In this document: in pieces, positions 43,661 to 52,441 of the stretch
Layout of the letters: each line of letters opens with the position of its first letter
Position numbering within the stretch: the first letter of the stretch is position 1
Origin: Shewanella colwelliana ATCC 39565
Lineage (GTDB): Bacteria > Pseudomonadota > Gammaproteobacteria > Enterobacterales > Shewanellaceae
Reading direction: 5' to 3'
Length of the DNA stretch: 64,000 nucleotides
Assembly: GCF_000518705.1 (NCBI RefSeq)
Contig: NZ_KI912479.1
Span: forward strand, 394,485 to 458,484
Position numbers and translations under genes: made by a program
Notes under the pieces: generated by a model
Database searches by the model: none
Seen by the model: only the letters and a program-made list of their open reading frames with translations
What the model was told of the DNA's origin: nothing

Positions 43661-46600
43661 TTACCTATACCAGTCATCAGCGAGTACTTCAGCTTGCTCT
43701 AAAACAAGCTTAATCGCAGCTTCTGCGGCGTCAGGTGGATACTTCCAGCGACGCAGCAGACGACGAACTAAATTACGCATGCGTGCTCGAACGCTATCAC
43801 GCTTTTGCCAGTCTACCGTAGCCGACTTACGCAGCTGCTGAGTTAACTCGATAGCTAAACCACGCAAACTATCATCACCCAGTTCTCGCACTGAAGCTTC
43901 GTTCATGACCAGTGCTCGATAAAAAGCAATTTCATCAGGAGATAGATTTAGACCTTCTGCCATCTCTGCATCATCAGCCATCTCTTTCGCCCATTTGATT
44001 AGCTCTTCAATAACCTGAGCTGTTTCAATACTGCGATTATGATATTTTTGCAGTGTTGTCATGATGCGATCAGAATACTTCTTCTCTTGTACCACATCAT
44101 TCTTCATCCGCGTTTTAACTTCATCACGCAGCAACTTCTCTAGTAACTCAACGGCAAGGTTCTTCTCTTTCATGTTCTTCACATCTTCCAAGAACTCTTC
44201 AGAGAGCAAACCAATATTAGGTTTATCTAACCCCACCATATTAAAGATGTCATCAACACCATCAGCAATAATCGCGTTATCTAATATCTGCTTTAATGCT
44301 GTGTTACGTTCTTCATCACTGCGTTTTTTATCAACTGTTGAGTGTTTAATATAAGCGGTTTTAATCGCAGAGTAGAAGGCTATTTCGTTTTTATAACCTT
44401 GGGTTTCATCCATGGTATTGCATAGAGAAAACGCTTTAGTCATTGCCGCCATTACATCCAAGAAGCGCCGTTTACCATCACGTACTTCTTCACCTTTACT
44501 ATTGCGATGAGATAAACCTGATAAATGGTTTACTGCCCCAGGCAACAGACGCAGTGCATTCGTTTCAAACTCTGGTCGGTAGTTAAATACTGCACCATCA
44601 ACTGGCGTGGCAAACATACCTCTCACAATATCAATTTTTTCCATTAATACTGAGAACGCTTCCGCTGTATCAACTGTTGGTTGCCCTTTACCTTGGCTAT
44701 TGGTATAGGTTTTAAGGGCATTTTTTAGCTCATTGGCAATACCGATATAATCAACCACTAAACCGCCCGGCTTATCTCTAAACACACGGTTTACGCGTGC
44801 AATAGCCTGCATCAAATTGTGCCCCTTCATCGGCTTATCGATATACATGGTATGACAACATGGCGCATCAAAGCCTGTTAGCCACATATCACGCACAATC
44901 ACCAATTGAAGTTCGTCATGGGTATCTTTATAGCGTTTTTCAAACAGCTTTTTGGTCTTCTTATCATGAATATGAGGCTGCATCTTCTCTTTGTCAGAGG
45001 CGCTGCCCGTCATCACGATTTTGATTGCGCCTTTATCGGGATCGGGGTGATGCCATTCAGGCTTTATTGCGACAATAGCATTGTAAAGATCGACACAGAT
45101 CTCACGGCTCATCGCTACAATCATGGCTTTGCCGGGAAACGTCTCGCTGCGAGTGCTAAAATGGTTTACCAAATCGAAAGCGACTTGCTGAATACGAGGC
45201 TCAGCACCAACGAGCTTTTCTAGTGTTGCCCATTGTGATTTGATTTTCTCGCGGCTCGCGGTCTCTTCTTCCTCACCAATTTCATCTTCAACTTGGTCGT
45301 TAAGTTCTTCAATCTCTGCTTGATTGATATCAAGCTTAGCTAAACGAGATTCATAGTAGATTGGTACTGTGGCACCATCATCAACCGCATCTTGAATATC
45401 ATAAACTGAGACATATTCGCCAAACACACCACGTGTATCTTTATCATCCATGGCAATCGGAGTGCCAGTGAAGCCAATGAATGAAGCATTAGGTAAAGCA
45501 TCGCGCATGTATTTCGAGTAGCCAAATACATACTTAGAGCCGGTCACATTACCATTAGCATCTTTGACTTCGACTAACTTCGACTTATTACCATATTGGC
45601 TCCGGTGCGCTTCGTCAGACACAACTACAATGTTGGCACGCGTTGACAAGATAGGATGCTCAATTTCATCATCTAATAATGCAAACTTTTGAATGGTGGT
45701 AAAAATGATCCCACCCGATTGACGATTTAACAGTAATTGACGCAACAAGTCTCGACCATCTGCCTGTTGTGGGATCTGCTTTAATGTCTCCTGAGCCATA
45801 CCGAATGTATTATAAAGCTGACCGTCAAGATCATTACGGTCTGTCACCACCACAATAGTTGGGTTATTCATTGCAGGCTGTTGCAGCAGCTTACTGGCGT
45901 AGCACACCATCGAGATACTCTTACCACTGCCCTGAGTATGCCAAACCACTCCAGCCTTACCGCTACCCGCTTTAATCTTATCTAAGCCTTTCGTCGCTTG
46001 AACCTGATATTTGCCTATACTCTCAGCAACCATAGGTAAATCGCTATCTGCTTGCTTAGCTTTAACGGTCGCTTCTACCGCAGCACGTACAGCATGAAAC
46101 TGGTGATAGCCAGCTATCTTCTTAATGATGTTGTCGTTATCAATCTCAAAAAGAATAAAGTAACGAATATAATCAAGTAGCAAATCTGGTTTGAAGAAAC
46201 CACGCACCATAGTTTCTAGTTGAAACTCCAGCAAGGGTTTATCGTCTTCGCCGGTTACTGTTTTCCATGGAAGGAAACGCTCTTTATTCGCCGTCAATGA
46301 GCCAACACGGGCAGTCCAACCATCACTTACAATCAATGCTTCATTAAAAACAAATAGATCAGAGATTTCATCTTTATAGGTTTGCAATTGATTGTACGCA
46401 TTCCAGATATCTGCATGATCATCGGCCGGATTTTTTAATTCGATAACTGAAACGGGCAAACCATTAATAAACACCACCACATCGGGGCGACGGTTTCCCT
46501 TTTTGCCTGTAATGGTGAACTGATTAACAACAAGAAACTCATTATTATCTGGATGGCTAAAATCCATCAAACGCGCATGAGTGTGCTTAGTTTTAGTTTC

Positions 46601-46915
46601 CCCATCTTCATACACGCTGTACTCAACAGGAACGCCCTCAATCAAGTATTTGTGGAAAGCTCGATTGCTCTTAATCAGAACCGGAGTATCTGGTGTACTT
46701 ACCGTATTCACTACCACTGCCAAGCTTTCTTGAGGTAGCTCTGGATTCAATACTTCTATGCGTTCAAGTAAACGCTGTTTCAACACCACCTGATGGTAAT
46801 CATCACGCTCAGGAGCCTCGCCATCGGGAGCGATGTCGTAACCGTTTTTATAAAGGTAACCTTGGCTAGTAAACCAATCAAGGCATTGTTGTTCTAGTTG
46901 GTCTTCTGTAATCAT
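43661..46915 (-). CDS. hsdR: Type I restriction enzyme endonuclease/translocase subunit
   Basis: A 1084-residue HsdR. The nuclease site PD-(D/E)xK is visible as Asp145 ... Glu159-x-Lys161 (RRPDVVVFI ... SVIELKNP). The SF2 translocase has Walker A TQGSGKS (327-333), DEAH (434-437) and FIGFTGTP (motif III). The helical C-terminus ends with VDWQKRDSVRARMRNLVRR (from residue 1034). It cuts DNA at a distance after translocation on unmodified sites. Its ATG overlaps the FRG gene stop by 4 bases (ATGA), so expression is coupled to the FRG protein. It is last in the operon. Confidence 0.96.
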   Translation of the reverse strand: MITEDQLEQQCLDWFTSQGYLYKNGYDIAPDGEAPERDDYHQVVLKQRLLERIEVLNPELPQESLAVVVNTVSTPDTPVLIKSNRAFHKYLIEGVPVEYSVYEDGETKTKHTHARLMDFSHPDNNEFLVVNQFTITGKKGNRRPDVVVFINGLPVSVIELKNPADDHADIWNAYNQLQTYKDEISDLFVFNEALIVSDGWTARVGSLTANKERFLPWKTVTGEDDKPLLEFQLETMVRGFFKPDLLLDYIRYFILFEIDNDNIIKKIAGYHQFHAVRAAVEATVKAKQADSDLPMVAESIGKYQVQATKGLDKIKAGSGKAGVVWHTQGSGKSISMVCYASKLLQQPAMNNPTIVVVTDRNDLDGQLYNTFGMAQETLKQIPQQADGRDLLRQLLLNRQSGGIIFTTIQKFALLDDEIEHPILSTRANIVVVSDEAHRSQYGNKSKLVEVKDANGNVTGSKYVFGYSKYMRDALPNASFIGFTGTPIAMDDKDTRGVFGEYVSVYDIQDAVDDGATVPIYYESRLAKLDINQAEIEELNDQVEDEIGEEEETASREKIKSQWATLEKLVGAEPRIQQVAFDLVNHFSTRSETFPGKAMIVAMSREICVDLYNAIVAIKPEWHHPDPDKGAIKIVMTGSASDKEKMQPHIHDKKTKKLFEKRYKDTHDELQLVIVRDMWLTGFDAPCCHTMYIDKPMKGHNLMQAIARVNRVFRDKPGGLVVDYIGIANELKNALKTYTNSQGKGQPTVDTAEAFSVLMEKIDIVRGMFATPVDGAVFNYRPEFETNALRLLPGAVNHLSGLSHRNSKGEEVRDGKRRFLDVMAAMTKAFSLCNTMDETQGYKNEIAFYSAIKTAYIKHSTVDKKRSDEERNTALKQILDNAIIADGVDDIFNMVGLDKPNIGLLSEEFLEDVKNMKEKNLAVELLEKLLRDEVKTRMKNDVVQEKKYSDRIMTTLQKYHNRSIETAQVIEELIKWAKEMADDAEMAEGLNLSPDEIAFYRALVMNEASVRELGDDSLRGLAIELTQQLRKSATVDWQKRDSVRARMRNLVRRLLRRWKYPPDAAEAAIKLVLEQAEVLADDWYR

Positions 46916-48210
46916 TCTCCGCCCTCATCGCTCTTACAGGCTTCCCTATCAACTTCTTCACTTTTATCAGCAGCCATTTTGATCAAGTTCTCTGCCGCAT
47001 CATTTAAATAGTCATCTGGGAATTTATGTTTTCTCAAAGCCCTACGTACAACATTTCTGAGTCGAGCTAAAATTGATTCTTTTTTATACCAATCAACACC
47101 CGCCTTTTCATTTATAAAGGAGAGTAATTCATCAACGACATACATTAAATCCTTTGGAATAACACTTTTATAAATAGAATCATGAATAATTAGTGCATCC
47201 AGCAAAGCACCTTTTACATTTGCCTTATCCAAGCGATGTTTTTTATTACTTTCTGATTTTTCAGATGATTGTTCTTCAGATTCAGTAGATATAAGCGAAT
47301 TTGCAGGTTCTGAGTACAATAAATGCTTCGAGGCTCCCAATATGGCGTCTCGAATTAAGTCATTACAATAGCCTGATGCGCCAATTAGGTCAGGAAATAA
47401 ACTGGCATGATGAATATTCATTTTTCGAAGTTTTTTCAAACAAGCCTGTCTAGTGTCTGGCTTATTTGGAATGTGTATTCTGCAAATATATTTTGCTACT
47501 TCCGTAACATCATCGATATCCACACCAGAGTCAGCTAAATGCTTCTCAAGCGATGACTCCAAAATCTCACCATAAGGCGCAAAACTAAATAAGCCAGCTT
47601 GGTTAACTAAGCGCCCATGGTCATCAATGGAAGGTTCGACAATTTGCAATTGCTCGCCAGCTTGGGTAACGTCTTCGCCATCTATCAGATCTTGAATGAA
47701 TGACTTGTTTAAAATGAATACGGTTCGGCTATAATTGTTAAGTTCCCCAGTGTCACCATCGAGCCATGTAGGATCATCTGCGCCTTCAAAAGCAAAAAAC
47801 AATGCAACATACGGGGACAAACTCCAGTCTAAAAGCGGAGTTGCCAATCCATGGTGCTGCCCGAGTGCCCAAAGCTCCGAGTCGCTGTTTAAAACACTTT
47901 TATCTTGTAGTCGACCACGTGTCGAAAGCTTAAAATTTCTCAGTTGCTTTGTGGCAATATCTTCTGTTACTGCTCCTTGCACTAGTCGATCTAATGTAGG
48001 CTCTAGTTGCCACTTGTAGTGCTTCTGCCCGCGGAATACATAATTACCTTCATGGTCGTTATCGCAATAAAAACGGACAACACGATCATAGTCTTCCCAC
48101 AACTCAATTCGGGCAGAAGGTATAAGACCGTCAACCGTTTTATCAAAAATATCAAACTCTGGCCACATAGGCAGGTTAAGATAATATTTCTTCTCGACAG
48201 AACCAGACAT
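46912..48210 (-). CDS. FRG-domain protein with an HsdR-like C-terminal segment
   Basis: A 432-residue protein. The N-terminal FRG domain has NYVFRGQKHYKWQLEPTLDR (FRG motif at residues 59-61) and LLDWSLSPYVALFFAFEG, both typical of this family, whose activity is unknown but which is frequent in defence loci. After a charged linker (SEEQSSEKSESNKK), residues ~336-405 align without gaps to HsdR residues ~998-1068. In the best block (from VDWYKKES, 372) 17 of 29 positions are identical. That part of HsdR helps bind the methyltransferase, so this protein may do the same (inference). It is coupled to hsdR by an ATGA overlap. Confidence 0.85.
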   Translation of the reverse strand: MSGSVEKKYYLNLPMWPEFDIFDKTVDGLIPSARIELWEDYDRVVRFYCDNDHEGNYVFRGQKHYKWQLEPTLDRLVQGAVTEDIATKQLRNFKLSTRGRLQDKSVLNSDSELWALGQHHGLATPLLDWSLSPYVALFFAFEGADDPTWLDGDTGELNNYSRTVFILNKSFIQDLIDGEDVTQAGEQLQIVEPSIDDHGRLVNQAGLFSFAPYGEILESSLEKHLADSGVDIDDVTEVAKYICRIHIPNKPDTRQACLKKLRKMNIHHASLFPDLIGASGYCNDLIRDAILGASKHLLYSEPANSLISTESEEQSSEKSESNKKHRLDKANVKGALLDALIIHDSIYKSVIPKDLMYVVDELLSFINEKAGVDWYKKESILARLRNVVRRALRKHKFPDDYLNDAAENLIKMAADKSEEVDREACKSDEGGE

Positions 48211-48212
48211 AC

Positions 48213-48260
48213 TTAATCCTTACCTAACTCGATTTCGCCCGAAAGCAGTTCAGTTGATAA
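48213..48260 (-). pseudogene. hsdS: Relic of an hsdS 3' end
   Basis: Between the Hsp70 stop and the FRG start, the minus strand reads LSTELLSGEIELGKD-stop. This matches the end of the intact hsdS (PKLLSGEIELVK...). At DNA level 48225-48248 and 52466-52489 agree at 22 of 24 bases in the same orientation. The FRG start follows the relic stop by two bases. The relic shows that an hsdS gene once directly preceded the FRG gene. Confidence 0.8.
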
Positions 48261-48262
48261 AT

Positions 48263-50032
48263 TTATTGAGTACAACAATTTTTTGTCCATTGTTTACGAC
48301 AGATTGAGCAAGGCTGATACCTGACATACTCGACTCGTTGCTGCTCTGTAAAGTTCTTTTTAATGTATGGGTTGTTATCGTTATACTCCTTTAACAATTC
48401 ACCAGGTACTAGCTCCCAAGAGCTATCTCTACAAGATATATTTGAAAGTGCCACAGTCCCAAAACGTAAAGGTGTCCTCGAGTTAATTTTTAAATTCTTT
48501 TTTTTTTGAGCGCTCTTGTTCTTTGTGACATTAAGGGCAAATTCCAGCTCATAGAACTCAGCAGTCACCTCTTCACCTTGATCTGTGCCTATAACCTGCA
48601 CATGAGCAATCAAGTTGTCATCGATTTTAACCTTCACAATGATTCGCTCACTCAACGGAGGAAAATGCTTATTAATGGGAACTGATATATTGCCATAGTT
48701 TACCCGCGCATCCGACGCGCCGCTTTTTCCAATCATGACAGGCCTTTTAAACGTCATTAAAGCGGCTCCGTCTCTTGGATCCGTACAATACATTGATTGC
48801 TCTTGCTGAATGGAATGACCTCGTTTAGGTAAAACGGTTCCCTCTCGAAGCAAAGTTACAACTGAATTTCTTGCTTCTAGTAGCTCAAATGGTTTCGCCA
48901 AGGTAACATCTAACCTATCAGCAGCTATCCTCGCAGCTCCCTCTGAAATGATTCGATCACCTTTTGGGGAAACATGAAGTGCAGCAACACCAAAAACTTC
49001 ATTCAGTTGTCGCTTAATTGTCGGCGTGTTCACCATGCCGCCAGTGGCTAAACACAGTGCTATTGTTTGTGGATCAATATCAGCCTGCTCGGGTGATAGG
49101 AGTATTTCAATCTCCCGCATTCCTTTTTGGATAAGACGAGAACATACATTTTCAACTTCATCTCTCGTCAACCAAACATCGATTTCTGATTCATCACCGT
49201 CACCTTGGTAGTAGTCAGGTAGAAATATGTTGGTTCTTTCTCTAGATGAAAGGGTAATTTTTGCTTTCTCACAGGCAACAAGTAGTTTGGCTTTCATATC
49301 TGGATTACGATCTAGATAGCGATCTTCTGTCCAACCGTGTTGTCTTGCATGCTGCTTCTCTACAAAAGAGAGTATTGCTTCATCTAGGTAATCCCCCCCA
49401 ACTGAGTTATTGCCTTTGTTTTGAACTTGAACGAGTGAGCCATCAGTAACCTTACAAAGGGTTAAATCAAGAGTCCCTCCACCCCAATCGAAGACTAAAA
49501 CCATCCTTCCCTCAAAGCGACGCAGAGCATCCTCTGTATCTTCTTGATCTTTAAAGTATGCATAGAGTGCAGCTAGCGGCTCATGCACGAAAGTTTCAAT
49601 GTAGACACCAGCATTCAATAAAGCTTCTCTTAAAGCGACTCTACCCTGACCATCCATATCAACAGGAATTGTCACCACGGCACGGGTTAAATCAGCCGCC
49701 TCGGCATTATCATTATTAAGTGCATCTTCTTTTAAGTAGCGAACTAAATCAGTAACAACGTCCACTGGATTGACAATTCTTCCATCAACATTGATAGCTG
49801 TCTGTTTAAGCAACTTTTTAGGGCCACGAACAGTATTACCTAGAACACCCACTCCAGCTTCTTCAAGCTTCTCTTTAGCTTTCCTACCACAAATAACTTG
49901 GTCTGTTTCATAACGAACTACAGAAGGATGAGGCCTGTTGCCATCATCAAATGAAGTAATTCTCCCATCATGGGTTACTACCGAAATAAGACTATTTGTT
50001 GTGCCAAAGTCGATGCCAACTACTTGAACCAT
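48263..50032 (-). CDS. Divergent Hsp70-family chaperone in a restriction operon
   Basis: A 589-residue Hsp70/DnaK-like protein. The ATPase domain is clear: phosphate 1 VGIDFGTTNS (5-14), VTIPVDMDGQGR, HEPLAALYAYF, phosphate 2 FDWGGGTLDL (181-190) and the adenosine motif CLATGGMVNTPTIKRQL. The substrate domain is shorter than in DnaK and diverges, and the last 15 residues are Cys-rich (CSIC ... NCC; Cys 575, 578, 586, 587), unlike DnaK's acidic tail. It overlaps the upstream coiled-coil gene by 13 bases. A J-protein or canonical GrpE is not seen nearby. Confidence 0.88.
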   Translation of the reverse strand: MVQVVGIDFGTTNSLISVVTHDGRITSFDDGNRPHPSVVRYETDQVICGRKAKEKLEEAGVGVLGNTVRGPKKLLKQTAINVDGRIVNPVDVVTDLVRYLKEDALNNDNAEAADLTRAVVTIPVDMDGQGRVALREALLNAGVYIETFVHEPLAALYAYFKDQEDTEDALRRFEGRMVLVFDWGGGTLDLTLCKVTDGSLVQVQNKGNNSVGGDYLDEAILSFVEKQHARQHGWTEDRYLDRNPDMKAKLLVACEKAKITLSSRERTNIFLPDYYQGDGDESEIDVWLTRDEVENVCSRLIQKGMREIEILLSPEQADIDPQTIALCLATGGMVNTPTIKRQLNEVFGVAALHVSPKGDRIISEGAARIAADRLDVTLAKPFELLEARNSVVTLLREGTVLPKRGHSIQQEQSMYCTDPRDGAALMTFKRPVMIGKSGASDARVNYGNISVPINKHFPPLSERIIVKVKIDDNLIAHVQVIGTDQGEEVTAEFYELEFALNVTKNKSAQKKKNLKINSRTPLRFGTVALSNISCRDSSWELVPGELLKEYNDNNPYIKKNFTEQQRVEYVRYQPCSICRKQWTKNCCTQ

Positions 50033-51357
50033 GGTAAACTTTCCTCAATACTCTCAAGAGCTAATTCTATTTGATGTACAGCAACTTCAACCTTCGGTTT
50101 CTCTCTCATCAATGCTTTTAGAGATAACTGCAATGCTGGCTCAACGTCTTCAGAGATTAGGTTATGGGCTTTCGACTTAGCTTTACCTGCATCATCTCTT
50201 AAATGCACTCTCGTGGCTTGCTCTGATAATTGCCTTTCGTGAAACTCACTTTTAAGACTTACCAACTCAGCCTCTAGTGCTTTTAACTCAGCTTCTTTAG
50301 CCTCAATAGTTGCTGTTAAATCATCAATCTTGTTTCTTTCACGCTTTAAATCTGCTTCATATTGGAGCCTTTCATTTTCAGCATACTTTCGTCTTTCGTC
50401 ACTTATTTCGAAGTTCTGCTCAAAATAGCGAATAGCGATATTGAACTCATTGGAAGGCTCTTTAATAAAAGACGCAAAAGCGTAACTAACCGTTTTATCC
50501 TCATTTACTAGCTCCATACCGTCAGCAAGCAATACCTTCTGCATTTGAGCTATAGCTTTTTCGGAAGAGCACTTACCGGTCTCTAGCGCCCACAAACAAC
50601 CTATGGCTAAGACATTTGTCGCTCTCTTTTTTAGCTCCGGACTACTAACCGCAAAATTAGCTTCTAGCTGCGCTGCTTTATCTGATTGCTCCGAAGCAGC
50701 CTTTTTGCGCGGTTTAAGCTGTCGCTCGAAATAATCTTTTATATTTCTACAAATTACAGCTATAACATCTTTGTTTGTGATATCAGTAGGACTCGCGTAA
50801 TCAACAAAAATGTTGTCACTACCACGGTATCGTCCCACCCAGTTACGGCTTACTGCTAATACAGCAAACTCAATAAGTGCGCGCCTTACCTTCGATTGAG
50901 CGCCACTAGATAGTACAAGCAACCCCAGCAAGTGTTTGTAAGTTGGATCAAGCTTCGCAATATTAACGATTAAGCCATCAATGAATTTATGATCAGAAAG
51001 CTCAATACGATCCAGCCTCTTTAAAGCAGCTTCATGCTCACGGCTTACTTTTATTGGCTTAGGCTTACCATCTTTTTTTATCGCTAAAGTAAACACATCA
51101 CTCAATATTTCACTTAGCGAATTCAAGGAAGCTTTTTCCGCTGAACTAGGCTTGACTGTGTTAACATTTTTTGTAGACACTTTGCTTTCAGTGCCTGTAT
51201 TCACTTGAGCCTCTTGTACCTGCTCATCTTTAAGAGACCTATGCGTGCTTACTCTTTGGGCACTATCCTTATTGATATCCAAAGCAGTATCAGTCGACTG
51301 TTGATCACTTTGCTTGTTCTGCCTTGATCGGCTTAGGATTTCTCTTTTTTTAACCAT
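50020..51357 (-). CDS. Coiled-coil protein of the restriction-operon module
   Basis: A 445-residue protein not recognised as a known family. It has a polar, low-complexity N-terminus (residues 1-75), a helical middle (~105-300), then a strong coiled coil (about 320-390, YAENERLQYEADLKRERNKI, then EAKEAELKALEAELVSLKSEF) and a final helical bundle. Long helices next to an Hsp70 suggest a cochaperone or GrpE-like role, but only by analogy. It overlaps its neighbours on both sides (8 bases with the zinc-finger gene, 13 with the Hsp70). Confidence 0.75.
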   Translation of the reverse strand: MVKKREILSRSRQNKQSDQQSTDTALDINKDSAQRVSTHRSLKDEQVQEAQVNTGTESKVSTKNVNTVKPSSAEKASLNSLSEILSDVFTLAIKKDGKPKPIKVSREHEAALKRLDRIELSDHKFIDGLIVNIAKLDPTYKHLLGLLVLSSGAQSKVRRALIEFAVLAVSRNWVGRYRGSDNIFVDYASPTDITNKDVIAVICRNIKDYFERQLKPRKKAASEQSDKAAQLEANFAVSSPELKKRATNVLAIGCLWALETGKCSSEKAIAQMQKVLLADGMELVNEDKTVSYAFASFIKEPSNEFNIAIRYFEQNFEISDERRKYAENERLQYEADLKRERNKIDDLTATIEAKEAELKALEAELVSLKSEFHERQLSEQATRVHLRDDAGKAKSKAHNLISEDVEPALQLSLKALMREKPKVEVAVHQIELALESIEESLPWFK

Positions 51358-52441
51358 TTTCTGACTCTATGTTATTGGTGAAATGCTCGGAAAATTCAAT
51401 GACATTTTTCACACGCCGAACATAGTGTTTAACCATTTTAAGATTTGCCTCATCTTCAGCTTTTCGATAGCACAGGTAATCTAGCTTCTGCTTATCTTGA
51501 AGAGAAAGGTGATCACGATTCATTAGCTCAAGATCCTTCACTAGCTCATCAAAACTGAAACTTTGATAGCGGCCCACTAATTGATTGAGAATAATCTCGG
51601 AAGCATAATCAATAGGCAAACCGAGCTGCCCCTTCCATTTTTGTAAAGTATCAACTGACTCTACTTTATTAAAGAATTTCAATGCGATATCTAATGCAGG
51701 AATAAAACTAGTTTCACTTGGTATGCGAAAGTCATTCATGATGAACTTGATCATCTGACATAAAGAGATTACTAAGCAAGTATCGTAAGCGCTCAATAAT
51801 GAAAAAGATTGATTAAGTCGGGCTGAAAAACCTTCAAAACTTAAGAAGTCAGCTCTATGGTCTTTCGCCATAATTCCTTGGATATATTTGACTAAGCCAT
51901 CCCGATACCAGACACAGCCCTGTATATGCTCTGTCTCCTGAATAAATCGTGTTACAGAATCCCCATTAAAATCATCCTCACTAAACCACTGCCTGAATTT
52001 AGTATCCACCTCAGCTAGCTTGTCAGGATCGGCAATCTGCACATCAATACTTACTGATTTTTTAGTCTCTTTGCCATGTAGTTCTATATGCAAGAACTGC
52101 TGTTTGGAAGAACACAGTTGCTGTCTTAAATCGTCTAAATCAAAAAATTGTTGTCGATTAATAACAAATTTTTCGACAAAGGCTGCATCAATATCTTCAG
52201 GTCGAATGGTATGAGACACCTTAAACGTAGCACTTTGCACTTCACGCCCTGCAATAAGTAGCACTGGATTTGCGATTGGATGCTCAATCTCATGCCAATC
52301 TCGCTCTGAACTAGAGCTAAATTCCACTCCACAATGGCGACATTGATATACTATAGGTTTAGAACCTGTACAGCTTGAAGATGCGCCTCTCTCAAAGTAG
52401 AGGTCAATAGCAGTTTCCTGAATCCAACCAACCGTAGGCAT
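51350..52441 (-). CDS. C2H2 zinc-finger protein of the restriction-operon module
   Basis: A 363-residue protein. Near the N-terminus a classical C2H2 finger is spelled out: YQCRHCGVEFSSSSERDWHE continuing to His54 (Cys34, Cys37, His50, His54; CX2C-X12-HX3H), uncommon in bacteria. The rest is mixed alpha/beta then mostly helical, with no domain I recognise. Its ATG directly abuts the hsdS stop (TAG-ATG), so translation is likely coupled to hsdS. It is first of the three genes between the two hsdS tails. Confidence 0.75.
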   Translation of the reverse strand: MPTVGWIQETAIDLYFERGASSSCTGSKPIVYQCRHCGVEFSSSSERDWHEIEHPIANPVLLIAGREVQSATFKVSHTIRPEDIDAAFVEKFVINRQQFFDLDDLRQQLCSSKQQFLHIELHGKETKKSVSIDVQIADPDKLAEVDTKFRQWFSEDDFNGDSVTRFIQETEHIQGCVWYRDGLVKYIQGIMAKDHRADFLSFEGFSARLNQSFSLLSAYDTCLVISLCQMIKFIMNDFRIPSETSFIPALDIALKFFNKVESVDTLQKWKGQLGLPIDYASEIILNQLVGRYQSFSFDELVKDLELMNRDHLSLQDKQKLDYLCYRKAEDEANLKMVKHYVRRVKNVIEFSEHFTNNIESENG

